Source of the DNA: Cognataquiflexum rubidum
GTDB taxonomy: Bacteria; Bacteroidota; Bacteroidia; Cytophagales; Cyclobacteriaceae
Length of the DNA stretch: 64,000 nt
Direction of reading: 5' to 3'
NCBI RefSeq assembly: GCF_022538115.1
Contig: NZ_JAKZAL010000008.1
Location: 62,001 to 126,000, forward strand
Part shown: positions 9,358 to 18,140 of the stretch, one piece after another
Position numbering within the stretch: position 1 is the first letter of the stretch
Layout: each line of letters begins with the position of its first letter
Made by a program: the position numbers and the translations under genes
Notes under the pieces: generated by a model
What the model saw: only the letters and a program-made list of their open reading frames with translations
Database searches by the model: none
What the model was told of the DNA's origin: nothing

Positions 9358-10527
9358 TCACCTATTCCTATTCCAATAAATCTTTAAATTATTGGTGGAC
9401 CTACCGGATGCGATAATCTCGGGCTTGCCATCACCGTCAAGGTCTGCGACTTGTAGGTCTTCGGTTGCCATACCGTTTTTATCGATCCAATGGACAGCGA
9501 ATTTTTCAAAGGAACCGGATTGCGGAATATAAATCCTGATTCCAAAATCGCCTTCTTTGTTTGGAATCCTCCAACCGCCCACAATCTGATGGCTTCCATT
9601 TCCAAGGAAATCGCCCCAACCCAAAGCATGACCTTCCGCCAAAGTGCTGTCCAAAGCTGTTCTAGTATGGTTTTCGGCGATAAAATCATTCATCTCATAA
9701 GCGACCACCATGTTTCCATGCATGGGTTCGACTGTTGCCAAGGCTTTTTTTCCATTTGGTAAATGTTGAAACCTGACCTCACCGACTGCGTGGTCTTTGA
9801 TCAAGCGTTCAACTTGGGAATGGCTTGTCCATTTTCCCTCCTTAAATGAAAAGACTTTGACTCCCTCTCTTCCGCCTACCAAAATGGATTCTCCTGATCC
9901 ATCTCCCAAGTCTGCAATGTCCATATTGTGAGTCAGGTGCAGAGAAGCGTCAATGGTTTCGGTGGTCCAGGCTTCGTTAGGGTCTTTCGGTGGTTGGTAG
10001 GCCATAACCTTCACGCCTGCACCTTGACCCATCCTATTGCCACGGCCATGAAGGGGGAGGACGATAAGTTGGTAATTGTTGTCATTGGTTTTTGCCCAGC
10101 GCATCCTGTGTGTTGTCGGTTCATGGTGAAGTTTGACAGCAGTCCATTTTTGGGTAGGATCCTCAGGCCGGATCAGGTAATGGACCGACCCGGATTTCTC
10201 AGAATCGGTGGTTTCCGATGGATTCCATTGCGCACCAACTGCGACTTCTACTTTTCCGTCCCCATTGATATCACGTGCGGCAATACAGACATTGTCATAT
10301 TCAGTCAGGTTTTCGATCATCACAAACCTTTTCCAGTCTCCGTTTCTGTACCAGACAAATTGTTTTTTGTCAGCCAATAAGATATCCGGCTTGCCATCTC
10401 CGTCAACATCCCCGATGGCAAGGCCATATCCGATCGCAACCTTATCGTCGATCGTCTGCGCTTCAAATGTCGGTTGCAAACCAACTTGAGGGATTTGGAG
10501 AAAAAGAAATATCAGTATCGTCAACAT
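9358..10527 (-). CDS. FG-GAP/VCBS repeat beta-propeller protein
   Basis: 389 residues. The N-terminus MLTILIFLFLQIPQVGLQP looks like a short signal peptide, so the protein is probably exported. Calcium-binding-type FG-GAP motifs are visible: GDVDGDGKPDILL near residue 38, DINGDGKVEVAVG near 88 and ADLDGDGKPEIIA near 366, with weaker blades between (DLGDGSGESILVG, GNGSHQIVGG). This is the pattern of a seven-bladed propeller of the VCBS/FG-GAP class. Such proteins bind surfaces, sugars or partners, and no catalytic residues can be named. It is convergent with the third permease and ends in the repeat tail. The ligand is unknown. Confidence 0.85.
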   Translation of the reverse strand: MLTILIFLFLQIPQVGLQPTFEAQTIDDKVAIGYGLAIGDVDGDGKPDILLADKKQFVWYRNGDWKRFVMIENLTEYDNVCIAARDINGDGKVEVAVGAQWNPSETTDSEKSGSVHYLIRPEDPTQKWTAVKLHHEPTTHRMRWAKTNDNNYQLIVLPLHGRGNRMGQGAGVKVMAYQPPKDPNEAWTTETIDASLHLTHNMDIADLGDGSGESILVGGREGVKVFSFKEGKWTSHSQVERLIKDHAVGEVRFQHLPNGKKALATVEPMHGNMVVAYEMNDFIAENHTRTALDSTLAEGHALGWGDFLGNGSHQIVGGWRIPNKEGDFGIRIYIPQSGSFEKFAVHWIDKNGMATEDLQVADLDGDGKPEIIASGRSTNNLKIYWNRNR

Positions 10528-10576
10528 AGGCTGTATTTTGGATATTAGTAAATATAAGAAAATTGGGAGAAGTAGG
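10528..10576. other. Upstream region of the FG-GAP gene
   Basis: A short AT-rich leader. No clear TAnnTTTG element was identified on the minus strand. Confidence 0.3.
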
Positions 10577-10916
10577 GAAATGGTCAGGAGGAGGAGGGAT
10601 TGTTATCCTGCTTCCGTCGCCAATGTTTGTGTCTCCACAAACATTCCATAATCTTTAACCGCAATGCACGCCAAGGTTTCGCAAAGGGTGGCAAAGGATA
10701 TTGATTTTTTACCTCAAAGGACGCTGAGCGCGCAGAGGAAATGGTCAGTAGGAGGAGGGATTGTTATCCTGCTTCCGTCGCCAATGTTTGTGTCTCCACA
10801 AACATTCCACAATCTTTAACCGCAATGCACGCCAAGGTTTCGCAAAGGGGGCAAAGGGTATTGATTTTTTACCTCAGAGGACGCTGAGCACACAGAGGAA
10901 ATGGTCAGGAGGAGAA
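10577..10916 (+). repeat. 161-bp tandem repeat, two full copies plus partial third
   Basis: Copies start at 10577, 10738 and 10898 with GAAATGGTCAG, giving periods of 161 and 160 bases; the third stops after about 19 bases. Each full copy holds a perfect 10-bp hairpin (AATGTTTGTG-TCTC-CACAAACATT), an ACCGCAATGCACGCCAAGG / TTTCGCAAAGGG block, and an ACGCTGAGCGCGCAGAGG-like block. The middle block is also the first block of the 164-bp array at 30.3-31.1 kb. The copies differ at only a few positions, so the duplication is recent. Confidence 0.88.
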
Positions 10917-11076
10917 AAGACCCCAACTGGGTCCAACCTTAAATAGCCCCGGGATTTTAAACCTTCGGGCTTTGAAAAAAAGTCAAAGAGTAATACCTGC
11001 TGAAATACCCAAACCTTAAATCCTTTTCTCTGTTTGTTCTTTATGCTTTGGATTATCTTTATAAAAATATCAGAAA

Positions 11077-12135
11077 ATGCGTGAAATCATCGTTATCGGA
11101 GCCGGACTGAGTGGGCTTACTGTTGCATATAACCTTCGGAAAAGAGGGATTTTTTGTAAGGTTATTGAGGCCCAAGACAGGATGGGCGGAAGGATCCAAA
11201 CTGTATTCGGGAAGGCAGGCACTCCCATGGAAATGGGGGCGACTTGGTTTGGAGATGTCCATGTACATCTTTTGAAACTGCTTCAGGAATTGGAAATCGG
11301 CCATTTCAAGCAAAAGGAAGATGGAATAGCCTTGTTTGAGACCATGTCTTTTGAACCTCCTCATCGATATTACATCCCACCTTCTGAGTCTTCCTCTTAC
11401 CGGGTTCAGGGTGGGACTTCTTCTGTGATCTCCGCTTTGACAAAGTTTGTAAGGGAGGAAAACATCAAGCTCAACACGCACATTCTTGAAATAAGCCGAG
11501 AAAATGACCAGCTCAGGTTGCGGGACCAAAACGGCAATGAATACCTTTGTCATCATCTTGTGGTGGCGATGCCCCCGAGAATCTTTGCACACAGCATCAA
11601 GGTCCATCCTGAATTGCCCAAGGAAGCATCCGAAATTCTTCAAAATGTGCAGACATGGATGAGTGGCTCGGTAAAATTTGCAGTGGAATATGCCGTTCCC
11701 TTTTGGAGGGCAAAGGGATTTTCAGGCAATGTTTACAGCCAATCTGGATTGGCGACCGAAATGTATGACCACACTGATTTTGAGGAGTCAAAATTTGCGC
11801 TAAAAGGATTCCTGAACGGCAGCGCATCCCATTTTAGTTTGGAAGAGAGAAAGACAAGAGTAATCCAACAACTTGTACATTACTACGGATCGGAAGCAGC
11901 AGAATTCCTCAGCTACACCGATAAAATCTGGGACGACAAATACATCAAGTCTCCCCAAGACGGGTTTTTGCTTCCCCATCAGAACAACGGCCATCCGATT
12001 TTCAATGGGTCTTTTATGGGAAGCAAGCTGTTTTTGTGTGGAGCTGAGACTGCCAAAACCTATGGAGGCTATATGGACGGGGCGGTGAGGGCTGCCAACT
12101 TGGTAACAGAAAAAATATTCAGCCAAGTCTTATGA
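11077..12135 (+). CDS. FAD-dependent amine oxidase / NAD(P)-binding oxidoreductase
   Basis: 352 residues. The FAD-binding dinucleotide motif IVIGAGLSGLTVAYNLRKRG is at the very N-terminus, with the ribose-binding acidic residue following (VIEAQDRMGGRIQT, about 33-46). The C-terminal FAD motif LFLCGAETAKTYGGYMDGAV is near 323-342. These are the hallmarks of the flavin monoamine oxidase family. Members oxidise amines or amino acids with O2, or desaturate carotenoid-like substrates; the substrate cannot be told. At about 350 residues it is shorter than typical 450-residue MAOs, but both FAD ends are present. No signal peptide, so it is probably cytoplasmic. It follows the 161-bp repeats and appears monocistronic. 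Confidence 0.88.
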   Translation: MREIIVIGAGLSGLTVAYNLRKRGIFCKVIEAQDRMGGRIQTVFGKAGTPMEMGATWFGDVHVHLLKLLQELEIGHFKQKEDGIALFETMSFEPPHRYYIPPSESSSYRVQGGTSSVISALTKFVREENIKLNTHILEISRENDQLRLRDQNGNEYLCHHLVVAMPPRIFAHSIKVHPELPKEASEILQNVQTWMSGSVKFAVEYAVPFWRAKGFSGNVYSQSGLATEMYDHTDFEESKFALKGFLNGSASHFSLEERKTRVIQQLVHYYGSEAAEFLSYTDKIWDDKYIKSPQDGFLLPHQNNGHPIFNGSFMGSKLFLCGAETAKTYGGYMDGAVRAANLVTEKIFSQVL

Positions 12136-12156
12136 TTTGGCTGTCGCTCAATGGTC

Positions 12157-12789
12157 TCAGCCACCGTTCATTTTCATCTTTTCATTGTCAAATCTGTATG
12201 TGACACCATTGTCTAATTCTATCTCCAGATCAAAAGTCAACTCTATATTACTTGACGGTGCACTGATAAATTTGAGATAGAGCCGCTCATTCTTGAGAAA
12301 TCGGTGCCTGTTACTTATAAAATTGGTCAGGTTATATTCTTGTTGGAAATTTTGCGTGAGGACAAATTTCTCATTGATGATGTCTCCTTCCTGCAGTGTT
12401 TCATTGGCATTTATGGTGACAGTTTTTTTGTTGATGATCCTGATGGATCTCAGTGTTTCGATTGAAAAAGATTCCGGCGGGCTGCAGGCATACGCCGTAT
12501 TCAAAAAGAATGAACCCTTTTCTTGTGGTTTTGCTTCTGTCACTGGTTTCAATCCTGACACCCAAAATGCCTTATACAGGGTCTGATGAAAATAAAACCG
12601 GTTTGGATCAAAGGCGAAATTCTTGTCCGCCCTGAAAAGTGTTTCAATAGAAAAGGTGGTAATTGAAAAATCTTCTGCTTCAAATACGGGGTTACATCCG
12701 CAAGGACCGTCGCACTGTTCGACACAAGAGATCGGAACAAGACCCATAAAAAAGACAATCAGAAAACCGGCTGCAAGTTTTTTATTCAT
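12157..12789 (-). CDS. Hypothetical lipoprotein
   Basis: 210 residues. The N-terminus MNKKLAAGFLIVFFMGLVPISC is a lipoprotein signal with the acylated cysteine at residue 22. It is followed by a cysteine-rich stretch (CVEQCDGPCGC) and then by predicted beta-strands (for example IELTFDLEIELDNGVTYRFD). It is expected on the periplasmic face of the inner or outer membrane. I do not recognise the family. It is convergent with the amine oxidase, with 21 bases between the stops. Confidence 0.72.
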   Translation of the reverse strand: MNKKLAAGFLIVFFMGLVPISCVEQCDGPCGCNPVFEAEDFSITTFSIETLFRADKNFAFDPNRFYFHQTLYKAFWVSGLKPVTEAKPQEKGSFFLNTAYACSPPESFSIETLRSIRIINKKTVTINANETLQEGDIINEKFVLTQNFQQEYNLTNFISNRHRFLKNERLYLKFISAPSSNIELTFDLEIELDNGVTYRFDNEKMKMNGG

Positions 12790-12908
12790 GGTTATATATT
12801 CAGGGCTTTTTATAAAAATACCTTATTCAAACCTTGAAACAAGGAAAACCCCAACAAGTTTGCAGTTTGGGGCTTTATTTTGAATTTTTTCAAAAGAGGA
12901 TTAAGATT

Positions 12909-13553
12909 TTAATAAGTTACCTCTACCACCTTGCGGTCCTTGTTCATTTTCCAAAACTTTTCGGCGAGAATGGCAGGGGAGTGGGTCTTGCTTTCAGGAT
13001 TGATCCAGCCTGAAACAGTAAGGGTTCCGACATAGATACCTTTGGCTTTTAGAGAATCACTGAGCATATAAGCAAGGCTTTGAATCCCTGCTTTTCCCAA
13101 AGAAATCGAGGCAATACTCGCATTAGGATAATTGGCAGAACCACCACCGGTAAGCAGCACCGAACCCTTGCTTTCCAACAAATCATCCATTAGGGCTTTG
13201 ACCGCCTCAAGGACATTTCCGACACTGATCCTAAATCCTGTTGTCAAAGAATCGGCAGTTTCCTCCATCAGGGGAGTCATTCTTGCGTCGACGGCGTTGT
13301 AGTGAAGGATTCCAAATACAGGGAGCTTGATCTTGAGTTTTTCGATGGCTTCCAGCATTTGCCCGGTGTCTGACAGGTCTGCTTTTTCATAATTGGATAC
13401 AATTCCCATTTTGTCAAGATGCAGCTGAAAACCCAATAATTTGTCGGCACTACGGCTGATCATTCCCACCTGATAACCTTCTTTTCCAAATTTTTCGGCG
13501 ATGGCAAGGCTAAGACCTTGACCCATTCCGATAATTAGTATTGATTTTTGCAT
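12909..13553 (-). CDS. Short-chain dehydrogenase/reductase (SDR) family protein
   Basis: 214 residues. An N-terminal Rossmann motif IIGMGQGLSLAIAEKFGKEG (about 6-25) is followed by SRSADK, as in NADP-binding SDRs. The central region GSVLLTGGGSANYPNASIASISLGKAGI corresponds to the catalytic area, but the classical Tyr-xxx-Lys is not clear: an ASIASISLGKAG segment stands where YxxxK would be expected. It could therefore be a divergent or non-catalytic SDR. The substrate is unknown. It stands alone on the minus strand. Confidence 0.78.
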   Translation of the reverse strand: MQKSILIIGMGQGLSLAIAEKFGKEGYQVGMISRSADKLLGFQLHLDKMGIVSNYEKADLSDTGQMLEAIEKLKIKLPVFGILHYNAVDARMTPLMEETADSLTTGFRISVGNVLEAVKALMDDLLESKGSVLLTGGGSANYPNASIASISLGKAGIQSLAYMLSDSLKAKGIYVGTLTVSGWINPESKTHSPAILAEKFWKMNKDRKVVEVTY

Positions 13554-14053
13554 AGAGATAGATATTTTGTGTATAAAGTTGTTTTTAGATTGTTTGGGAA
13601 AAGATTTAAAGTTTCTGATTCATTTCAAAATATTATATTGAAAAATTATTCCCTGACTTAAAAATTAATATCATTCAGTGTGCAAATCCACCAATAAAGC
13701 TCGCATCAGTGAGTTTATTGTCCAAAGTATAATTTACCTGTTGGCCTGTAGTCGGCTGCGATCTGTTGACAGATATCGATGATAAACAAAGCTTGGAATG
13801 AATATACAGGTATCATTGCGGATAATCATATCAATCAGTATTCAAAAAGATTAAAAAGCACTTTTTGGATCAAATTGATCGCCTCATTTACCCCGATATT
13901 TTCCTGTAAAACACCGGCCTAAATTCATTATCAAAAAACAAACGTTGAAAATATCAGATTCCGAAAGATACCAAATTTGTTTTTTGTATTTGTCTTCTAA
14001 TTTTCCTTTTTGAGTCCTTATATTGAGGTTTTTAAATACTAACCTTAGACCAC
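13554..14053. other. 500-bp intergenic region, possible gene remnant on the minus strand
   Basis: No intact gene. On the minus strand, about 13810 down to 13678, one frame reads a protein-like end (SQPTTGQQVNYTLDNKLTDA, then SFIGGFAH and a stop) without a start codon. It may be the 3' remnant of a lost gene or chance. The rest is AT-rich, and the plus-strand promoter of 14054 must lie here. Confidence 0.3.
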
Positions 14054-14518
14054 ATGGAATTAATTGAAATCACCGAGAGGCCTGAATTTGCCTCAAAAGA
14101 AAAGGTAAACAAAAAAATCACCGGTTTTACTAACCTTATCAACGAATTGAGAAAAAGGCCGCTTTCTGAAAAGGAGGTAGAAACGATCAACAATGAAATC
14201 AAAAATATCAATGCCTCCTCCGGTCCTGAAAAAGATTTCATGAAAACTTTGGCCAAATCCCAAGCCAATATATTGAAGGTGATTGAAAAGGAATCCAAGC
14301 TTGTAGTGAAAAACCACTACCGGAACCTGTGGTTGGTATTGGGGATGTCAGCATTTGGGATTCCTATCGGAGTTGCTTTTGGCATCTCCATAGGTAATCT
14401 GGGTTTATTGGGATTAGGGTTTCCTATAGGAATGGGAATGGGCGTTGCGGTTGGAACCTCTTTGGACAATAAAGCCGCAAAAGAAGGGCGTCAGCTCGAT
14501 GTGGTTTTTACAGCTTAA
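14054..14518 (+). CDS. Small membrane protein with glycine-rich transmembrane hairpin
   Basis: 154 residues. Residues 1-90 are charged and helical (EITERPEFASKEKVNKK, RKRPLSEKEVETINNEIKN). Residues ~95-138 are a hydrophobic Gly-rich pair of segments (LVLGMSAFGIPIGVAFGISI, GLLGLGFPIGMGMGVAVG). The C-terminus is short and polar. There is no signal peptide, so the helical part is probably cytoplasmic. The family is not recognised. It is 37 bases upstream of the MDR gene at 14556 and may be co-transcribed with it. Confidence 0.7.
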   Translation: MELIEITERPEFASKEKVNKKITGFTNLINELRKRPLSEKEVETINNEIKNINASSGPEKDFMKTLAKSQANILKVIEKESKLVVKNHYRNLWLVLGMSAFGIPIGVAFGISIGNLGLLGLGFPIGMGMGVAVGTSLDNKAAKEGRQLDVVFTA

Positions 14519-14555
14519 GCAGGTAAATACAAAATGATTATCCCAAAATGACTCC

Positions 14556-15524
14556 ATGAAAGCAGCTGTTTATTACGAATATGGTCCTCCTGAACTGATT
14601 CATTTAAAGGAAATTCCCAAACCTGTTCCCAAAGATGATGAGGTACTTGTAAGGATTCATGCCACGACAGTGAACAGAACAGATTGTGCCCTACTCCGTG
14701 CACATCCTTTTATCATGAGATTTTTCACAGGATTGACCAAGCCAAGCAATCCGATTTTAGGAACAGATTTCGCGGGAGTAGTGGAAGAAGTTGGCCGCTC
14801 TGTGACGGCATTCAGAGTCGGGGATCAGGTTTTTGGGCTCAATGATCAGGGAATGGGTTCTCAGGCCGAATATATGGTTTGTGGAAATTTCAAATTCATC
14901 AGTCACATGCCAAAAAGCGCAAGTTTCCGACAAGCTGCTGCAAGTGCTGAGGGTGCCCATTATGCCATCAATTTTATCAATAAAGTCAAATTAGAAAAAG
15001 ATCAGCGGGCTTTTGTCCACGGTGCAAGCGGTGCCATCGGGTCGGCTATGGTGCAATTTTTAAAATACCATGGGCTACATGTCACTGCTACCTGCAGTCA
15101 CAAAAATATGGGTTTGGTGGCTTCATTAGGTGTGGATCATATCATCGATTATGAAAAAGAAGATTTCAGAGCCATAGGGGAGACATTTGATTATGTATTT
15201 GATGCCGTGGGAAAAAGTACTTTTGGAGCATGTAAAATTTTGCTCAAACCGACCGGAACCTACATTTCCTCAGAACTTGGACCAAAAAACCAAAATCCTC
15301 TACTCGCCCTTGTTACCCCTTTGACAGGAGGAAAGCAGGTCAAATTTCCTTTTCCTTATGATATCAAAGAAAGCCTTTCATTGATAAAGAAGATGATGGA
15401 GGAAGGGAAATTTGAGCCTCTTATCGACAGGGAATATTCATTGGCAGACATAGCAAAAGCCTACGCCTATGTCGAAACAGGTCAGAAAACCGGAAATGTC
15501 ATCATCAACCTTTTGTTGAAATAG
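14556..15524 (+). CDS. Zinc-free MDR oxidoreductase (quinone oxidoreductase-like), copy 1
   Basis: 322 residues. The GroES-like N-domain has TVNRTDCALLRAHPF and LGTDFAGVVEEVG. The Rossmann domain shows HGASGAIGSAMVQFLKYHG (about 154-172) and DYVFDAVGKSTF. The catalytic zinc cysteine/histidine set of true alcohol dehydrogenases is not evident, so it resembles quinone oxidoreductase-type MDR enzymes, which use NAD(P)H to reduce enones or quinones. It is a tandem paralogue of the next gene (37 bases apart, about half identical by eye, same C-terminal ETGQKTGNVIIN motif), so it arose by local duplication. Confidence 0.88.
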   Translation: MKAAVYYEYGPPELIHLKEIPKPVPKDDEVLVRIHATTVNRTDCALLRAHPFIMRFFTGLTKPSNPILGTDFAGVVEEVGRSVTAFRVGDQVFGLNDQGMGSQAEYMVCGNFKFISHMPKSASFRQAAASAEGAHYAINFINKVKLEKDQRAFVHGASGAIGSAMVQFLKYHGLHVTATCSHKNMGLVASLGVDHIIDYEKEDFRAIGETFDYVFDAVGKSTFGACKILLKPTGTYISSELGPKNQNPLLALVTPLTGGKQVKFPFPYDIKESLSLIKKMMEEGKFEPLIDREYSLADIAKAYAYVETGQKTGNVIINLLLK

Positions 15525-15561
15525 TCGTTTTTTCTTTCACATCACTATTCCCTTTTTAGAA

Positions 15562-16524
15562 ATGAAAGCCATTGTTTACTCCAAGTATGGGTCACCGGAT
15601 GTCCTTCAACAGATGGAAGTTCCCAAACCAATTCCCAAAGACAATGAAGTCTTGGTAAAAGTCCATGCCACCACACTCAATAGGACAGATTGTGGATTTA
15701 GGAAACCGGATTATTTTATTATCCGCCTGTTCAATGGCTTTTTTGAACCTAAAGTAAAAATCCTCGGATCAGAATTTGCCGGAACAGTGGAAACTATCGG
15801 TTCAAAGGTCAGCACCTTCAAAGTCGGTGACGAGGTCTTTGGGTTAAGTACAGGCAAATTCGGTGCACATGCCGAGTATATCTGTGTTTCGGAATCAGGT
15901 TCTATTGCCATCAAACCCGATAATTTTTCTTTGGAGGAGGCTGCAGCGGTCTGTGATGGATTGATGCTTGCCAATGGATACCTCAAAGAACTCGATTATT
16001 CCCAACCTCAAAAAATCCTTATCTATGGTGCCTCAGGGTCAATAGGGACAGCCGGAGTGCAGTATGCGAAATACCTTGGGGCAAAGGTAACCGCTGTCTG
16101 TAATACCAAAAACGTGGAGCTTGTCCGGTCTTTGGGAGCGGATGAAGTCATTGACTACACAAAGACAGACTTTACACTTGCCGGCAATGATTTTGATTAT
16201 GTATTTGATGCTGTAGGAAAAAGCTCATTTTTCAAATGCCGGAAACTCCTCAAGCCCAGGGGAGTATATGTTTCCACTGAATTTGGATACTTAGCCCAAA
16301 ATCTATTCCTGACCTTGTTGACTCCGATTTTTGGAGGAAAAAGAGTCAAATTCCCAATTGCTACAGACAAAAAGGGAGACATCCTGTTTTTCAAAAAACT
16401 CATCGAATCGGGAAAATACCGGGCCGTAATCGACCGACGCTATCCCTTATCTGACATTATTGAGGCCACCAAATACGTCGAAACCGGCGAAAAGACCGGT
16501 AACGTGGTGATAAACGTGGGGTGA
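15562..16524 (+). CDS. Zinc-free MDR oxidoreductase (quinone oxidoreductase-like), copy 2
   Basis: 320 residues, same family and domain order as the preceding gene: GroES-like part with TLNRTDCGFRKPDYF and LGSEFAGTVETIG, Rossmann motif YGASGSIGTAGVQYAKYLGA, then DYVFDAVGKSSFFKCRKLLK. The C-terminal motif is ETGEKTGNVVINVG. It is likely a cytoplasmic NAD(P)H-dependent reductase with a substrate related to that of copy 1. A compact two-gene operon is likely. Confidence 0.88.
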   Translation: MKAIVYSKYGSPDVLQQMEVPKPIPKDNEVLVKVHATTLNRTDCGFRKPDYFIIRLFNGFFEPKVKILGSEFAGTVETIGSKVSTFKVGDEVFGLSTGKFGAHAEYICVSESGSIAIKPDNFSLEEAAAVCDGLMLANGYLKELDYSQPQKILIYGASGSIGTAGVQYAKYLGAKVTAVCNTKNVELVRSLGADEVIDYTKTDFTLAGNDFDYVFDAVGKSSFFKCRKLLKPRGVYVSTEFGYLAQNLFLTLLTPIFGGKRVKFPIATDKKGDILFFKKLIESGKYRAVIDRRYPLSDIIEATKYVETGEKTGNVVINVG

Positions 16525-16627
16525 CTAAGGCTTAGCGGGTATTTTGTCCCGTCTCCATACCATTTAAACAGGCTTTTAGCACCTCTTTTTTCTTTATCTT
16601 TATTTTGTCACTTACTATTCGTCTATC

Positions 16628-17119
16628 ATGAAAAAGGCCACTTTCATTATTCTTGGGCTTGCTGCGGCATTCTGTTTTGGTTTTTTGGTAAAGCCACCTA
16701 TGGCTGCTGGCCCTGCTGTTTCTGGTTCCAATACAAAAATGGAAGCCATGAAATTAGGCGTATTTTCAGTCAGTCTGAGTGTGAAAGACCTTCAGGCTTC
16801 CAAAGCTTTTTATGAGAATCTTGGGTTTAGGCAGTTTGGAGGGTCAATGGAACAAAACTACCTGATTATGAAAAATGAGAAAACACTGATAGGATTGTTT
16901 CAGGGGATGTTTGAAGGCAATATCCTGACCTTCAATCCCGGTTGGGACGAAAATGCAGCTGAACTTGATTCTTTCGAAGATATCAGGTCTATCCAAAAGC
17001 AATTGAAATCAAAAAGTATCCCTTTGTTAAGCGAAGCCGATGAATCTTCCTCGGGACCTGCCAGTCTGATGCTCAGGGATCCTGATGGGAATCTGATTTT
17101 ATTGGACCAACACCGGTGA
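16628..17119 (+). CDS. VOC/glyoxalase-fold protein with N-terminal signal
   Basis: 163 residues. A signal peptide or membrane anchor (MKKATFIILGLAAAFCFGFLVK) comes first, followed by one vicinal-oxygen-chelate module: LGVFSVSLSVKDLQASKAFYENLGF, then NEKTLIGLFQGMF and LMLRDPDGNLILLDQH. VOC proteins include glyoxalase I, dioxygenases and resistance proteins, usually metal-binding. The export signal is unusual for the family and suggests a periplasmic location (inference). The reaction is unknown. Monocistronic. Confidence 0.83.
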   Translation: MKKATFIILGLAAAFCFGFLVKPPMAAGPAVSGSNTKMEAMKLGVFSVSLSVKDLQASKAFYENLGFRQFGGSMEQNYLIMKNEKTLIGLFQGMFEGNILTFNPGWDENAAELDSFEDIRSIQKQLKSKSIPLLSEADESSSGPASLMLRDPDGNLILLDQHR

Positions 17120-17437
17120 AAGCCAACTCCGGAGGCTAATCAATACTTTTCATCTTTTTGTAACTATTCCGACCTTCTTCTCCATCAAGCTTCCATGGTC
17201 TTGGGATATCCCGAGCGTTCTTTCCGTACTTTTTATGTAGGATTTGGGGGTGATTTTTAGTCTTTTTCACCCATTGCCCCATTATGTCAAAGTCGAAAGG
17301 GGAGGTAGTAAAAACCTAATACTGGCAGGTTATGATCGCCGGTTCTTAAAATCTGTAAATTATGACATTTTGAATAAGTATTTTATAATGGTTGAGGAAA
17401 ATTATCCTGCAAAATTGCATCGTAAATAAAAATATAA
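17120..17437. other. Intergenic region before the small stress-type genes
   Basis: About 320 bases. A frame at 17244-17429 shows no protein-like features. The last ~60 bases are AT-rich and should contain the promoter for 17438, but I could not identify a convincing TAnnTTTG element. Confidence 0.3.
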
Positions 17438-17749
17438 ATGAAAAAGATTAACATATTATTATTGGCAGCCATGACTTTTGCTTTTTTCTCCATCGGTTCT
17501 GTACAAGCTTTAGGAAATAACAAAGGAGAATCAAAGCCAAAAATGCCTGAGTCAGAAATGAAAATTCTTGTTGATAGACTTGAGGAGATCAAGGCTATGG
17601 ACCGGTCAATGATGGATAAGGCAGAAAAGAAAGAATTGAAGGCTGAAGTGAGGGAAATCAATGAAGAAATAAAAAGAAATGGGGGAGGGGTTTATCTCTC
17701 GGTATTCGCACTTCTATTGGTCATTGTCCTTTTGATCCTTTTGCTATGA
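17438..17749 (+). CDS. Small exported protein with C-terminal membrane anchor
   Basis: 103 residues: a cleavable-looking signal peptide (MKKINILLLAAMTFAFFSIGSVQALG), a lysine/glutamate-rich helical middle that could form a coiled coil (SEMKILVDRLEEIKAMDRSM, KAEKKELKAEVREINEEIKR), and a C-terminal transmembrane segment (VYLSVFALLLVIVLLILLL) ending at the last residue. Similar small proteins occur in Bacteroidota stress clusters (from memory), but no function is known to me. The next genes are lmo0937-like and CsbD-like, which supports a stress context. Confidence 0.75.
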   Translation: MKKINILLLAAMTFAFFSIGSVQALGNNKGESKPKMPESEMKILVDRLEEIKAMDRSMMDKAEKKELKAEVREINEEIKRNGGGVYLSVFALLLVIVLLILLL

Positions 17750-17865
17750 TCTAAGGAATTACGAAACAACTGACCTGCATCGAATTAGGCGATTCAAATA
17801 TACAATACTCCAATACATACTGGCATTACATCAAATTTTCATTTCACTCCAAAACAATCAAAACA

Positions 17866-18021
17866 ATGGGAAATCTTCTTTACATCATCGCAGTCATATT
17901 GGTAATCATATGGGCGGTGGGCTTTCTGGGATACGGCAGTGGTGGCATCATCCACATCTTGTTGGTGATCGCTATCGTGGTAGTTTTGCTTAGGGTAATC
18001 CAAGGCGGCAGGGCCATTTGA
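17866..18021 (+). CDS. Tiny membrane protein, lmo0937 family
   Basis: 51 residues translated by hand from the ATG at 17866: MGNLLYIIAVILVIIWAVGF, then LGYGSGGIIHILLVIAIVVV and a short basic end (LLRVIQGGRAI). Two transmembrane helices around a Gly-rich turn are typical of the lmo0937 family of ~50-residue membrane proteins, often associated with stress regulons. Function unknown. It is followed by a long hairpin at 18045-18112. Confidence 0.85.
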   Translation: MGNLLYIIAVILVIIWAVGFLGYGSGGIIHILLVIAIVVVLLRVIQGGRAI

Positions 18022-18044
18022 CATCTTCACCTAATCTAAACCTT

Positions 18045-18120
18045 AAAAGTGAAATCTGCTTTCTAAACCCTCATTTTAACAAATGGGATTTGGACCTAGA
18101 GATTTCACTTTTTCTTTTCC
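18045..18120 (+). terminator. Long hairpin with T-rich end after the lmo0937-like gene
   Basis: A perfect 13-bp inverted repeat (AAAAGTGAAATCT at 18045-18057 and its complement at 18100-18112) encloses ~42 bases that can pair further. CTTTTT/CTTTTCC follows. It could be a terminator or a structured 5' leader for the CsbD-like gene at 18141. Confidence 0.55.
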
Positions 18121-18140
18121 ATACCTTAATCAACCGCACC

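Noticed and set aside
10761-10946. 61-codon plus-strand frame in the 161-bp repeat
   Set aside because: It lies inside the tandem repeat and runs past its end.
17244-17429. 61-codon frame before the small exported protein
   Set aside because: No protein-like composition, and it ends just before the real gene.
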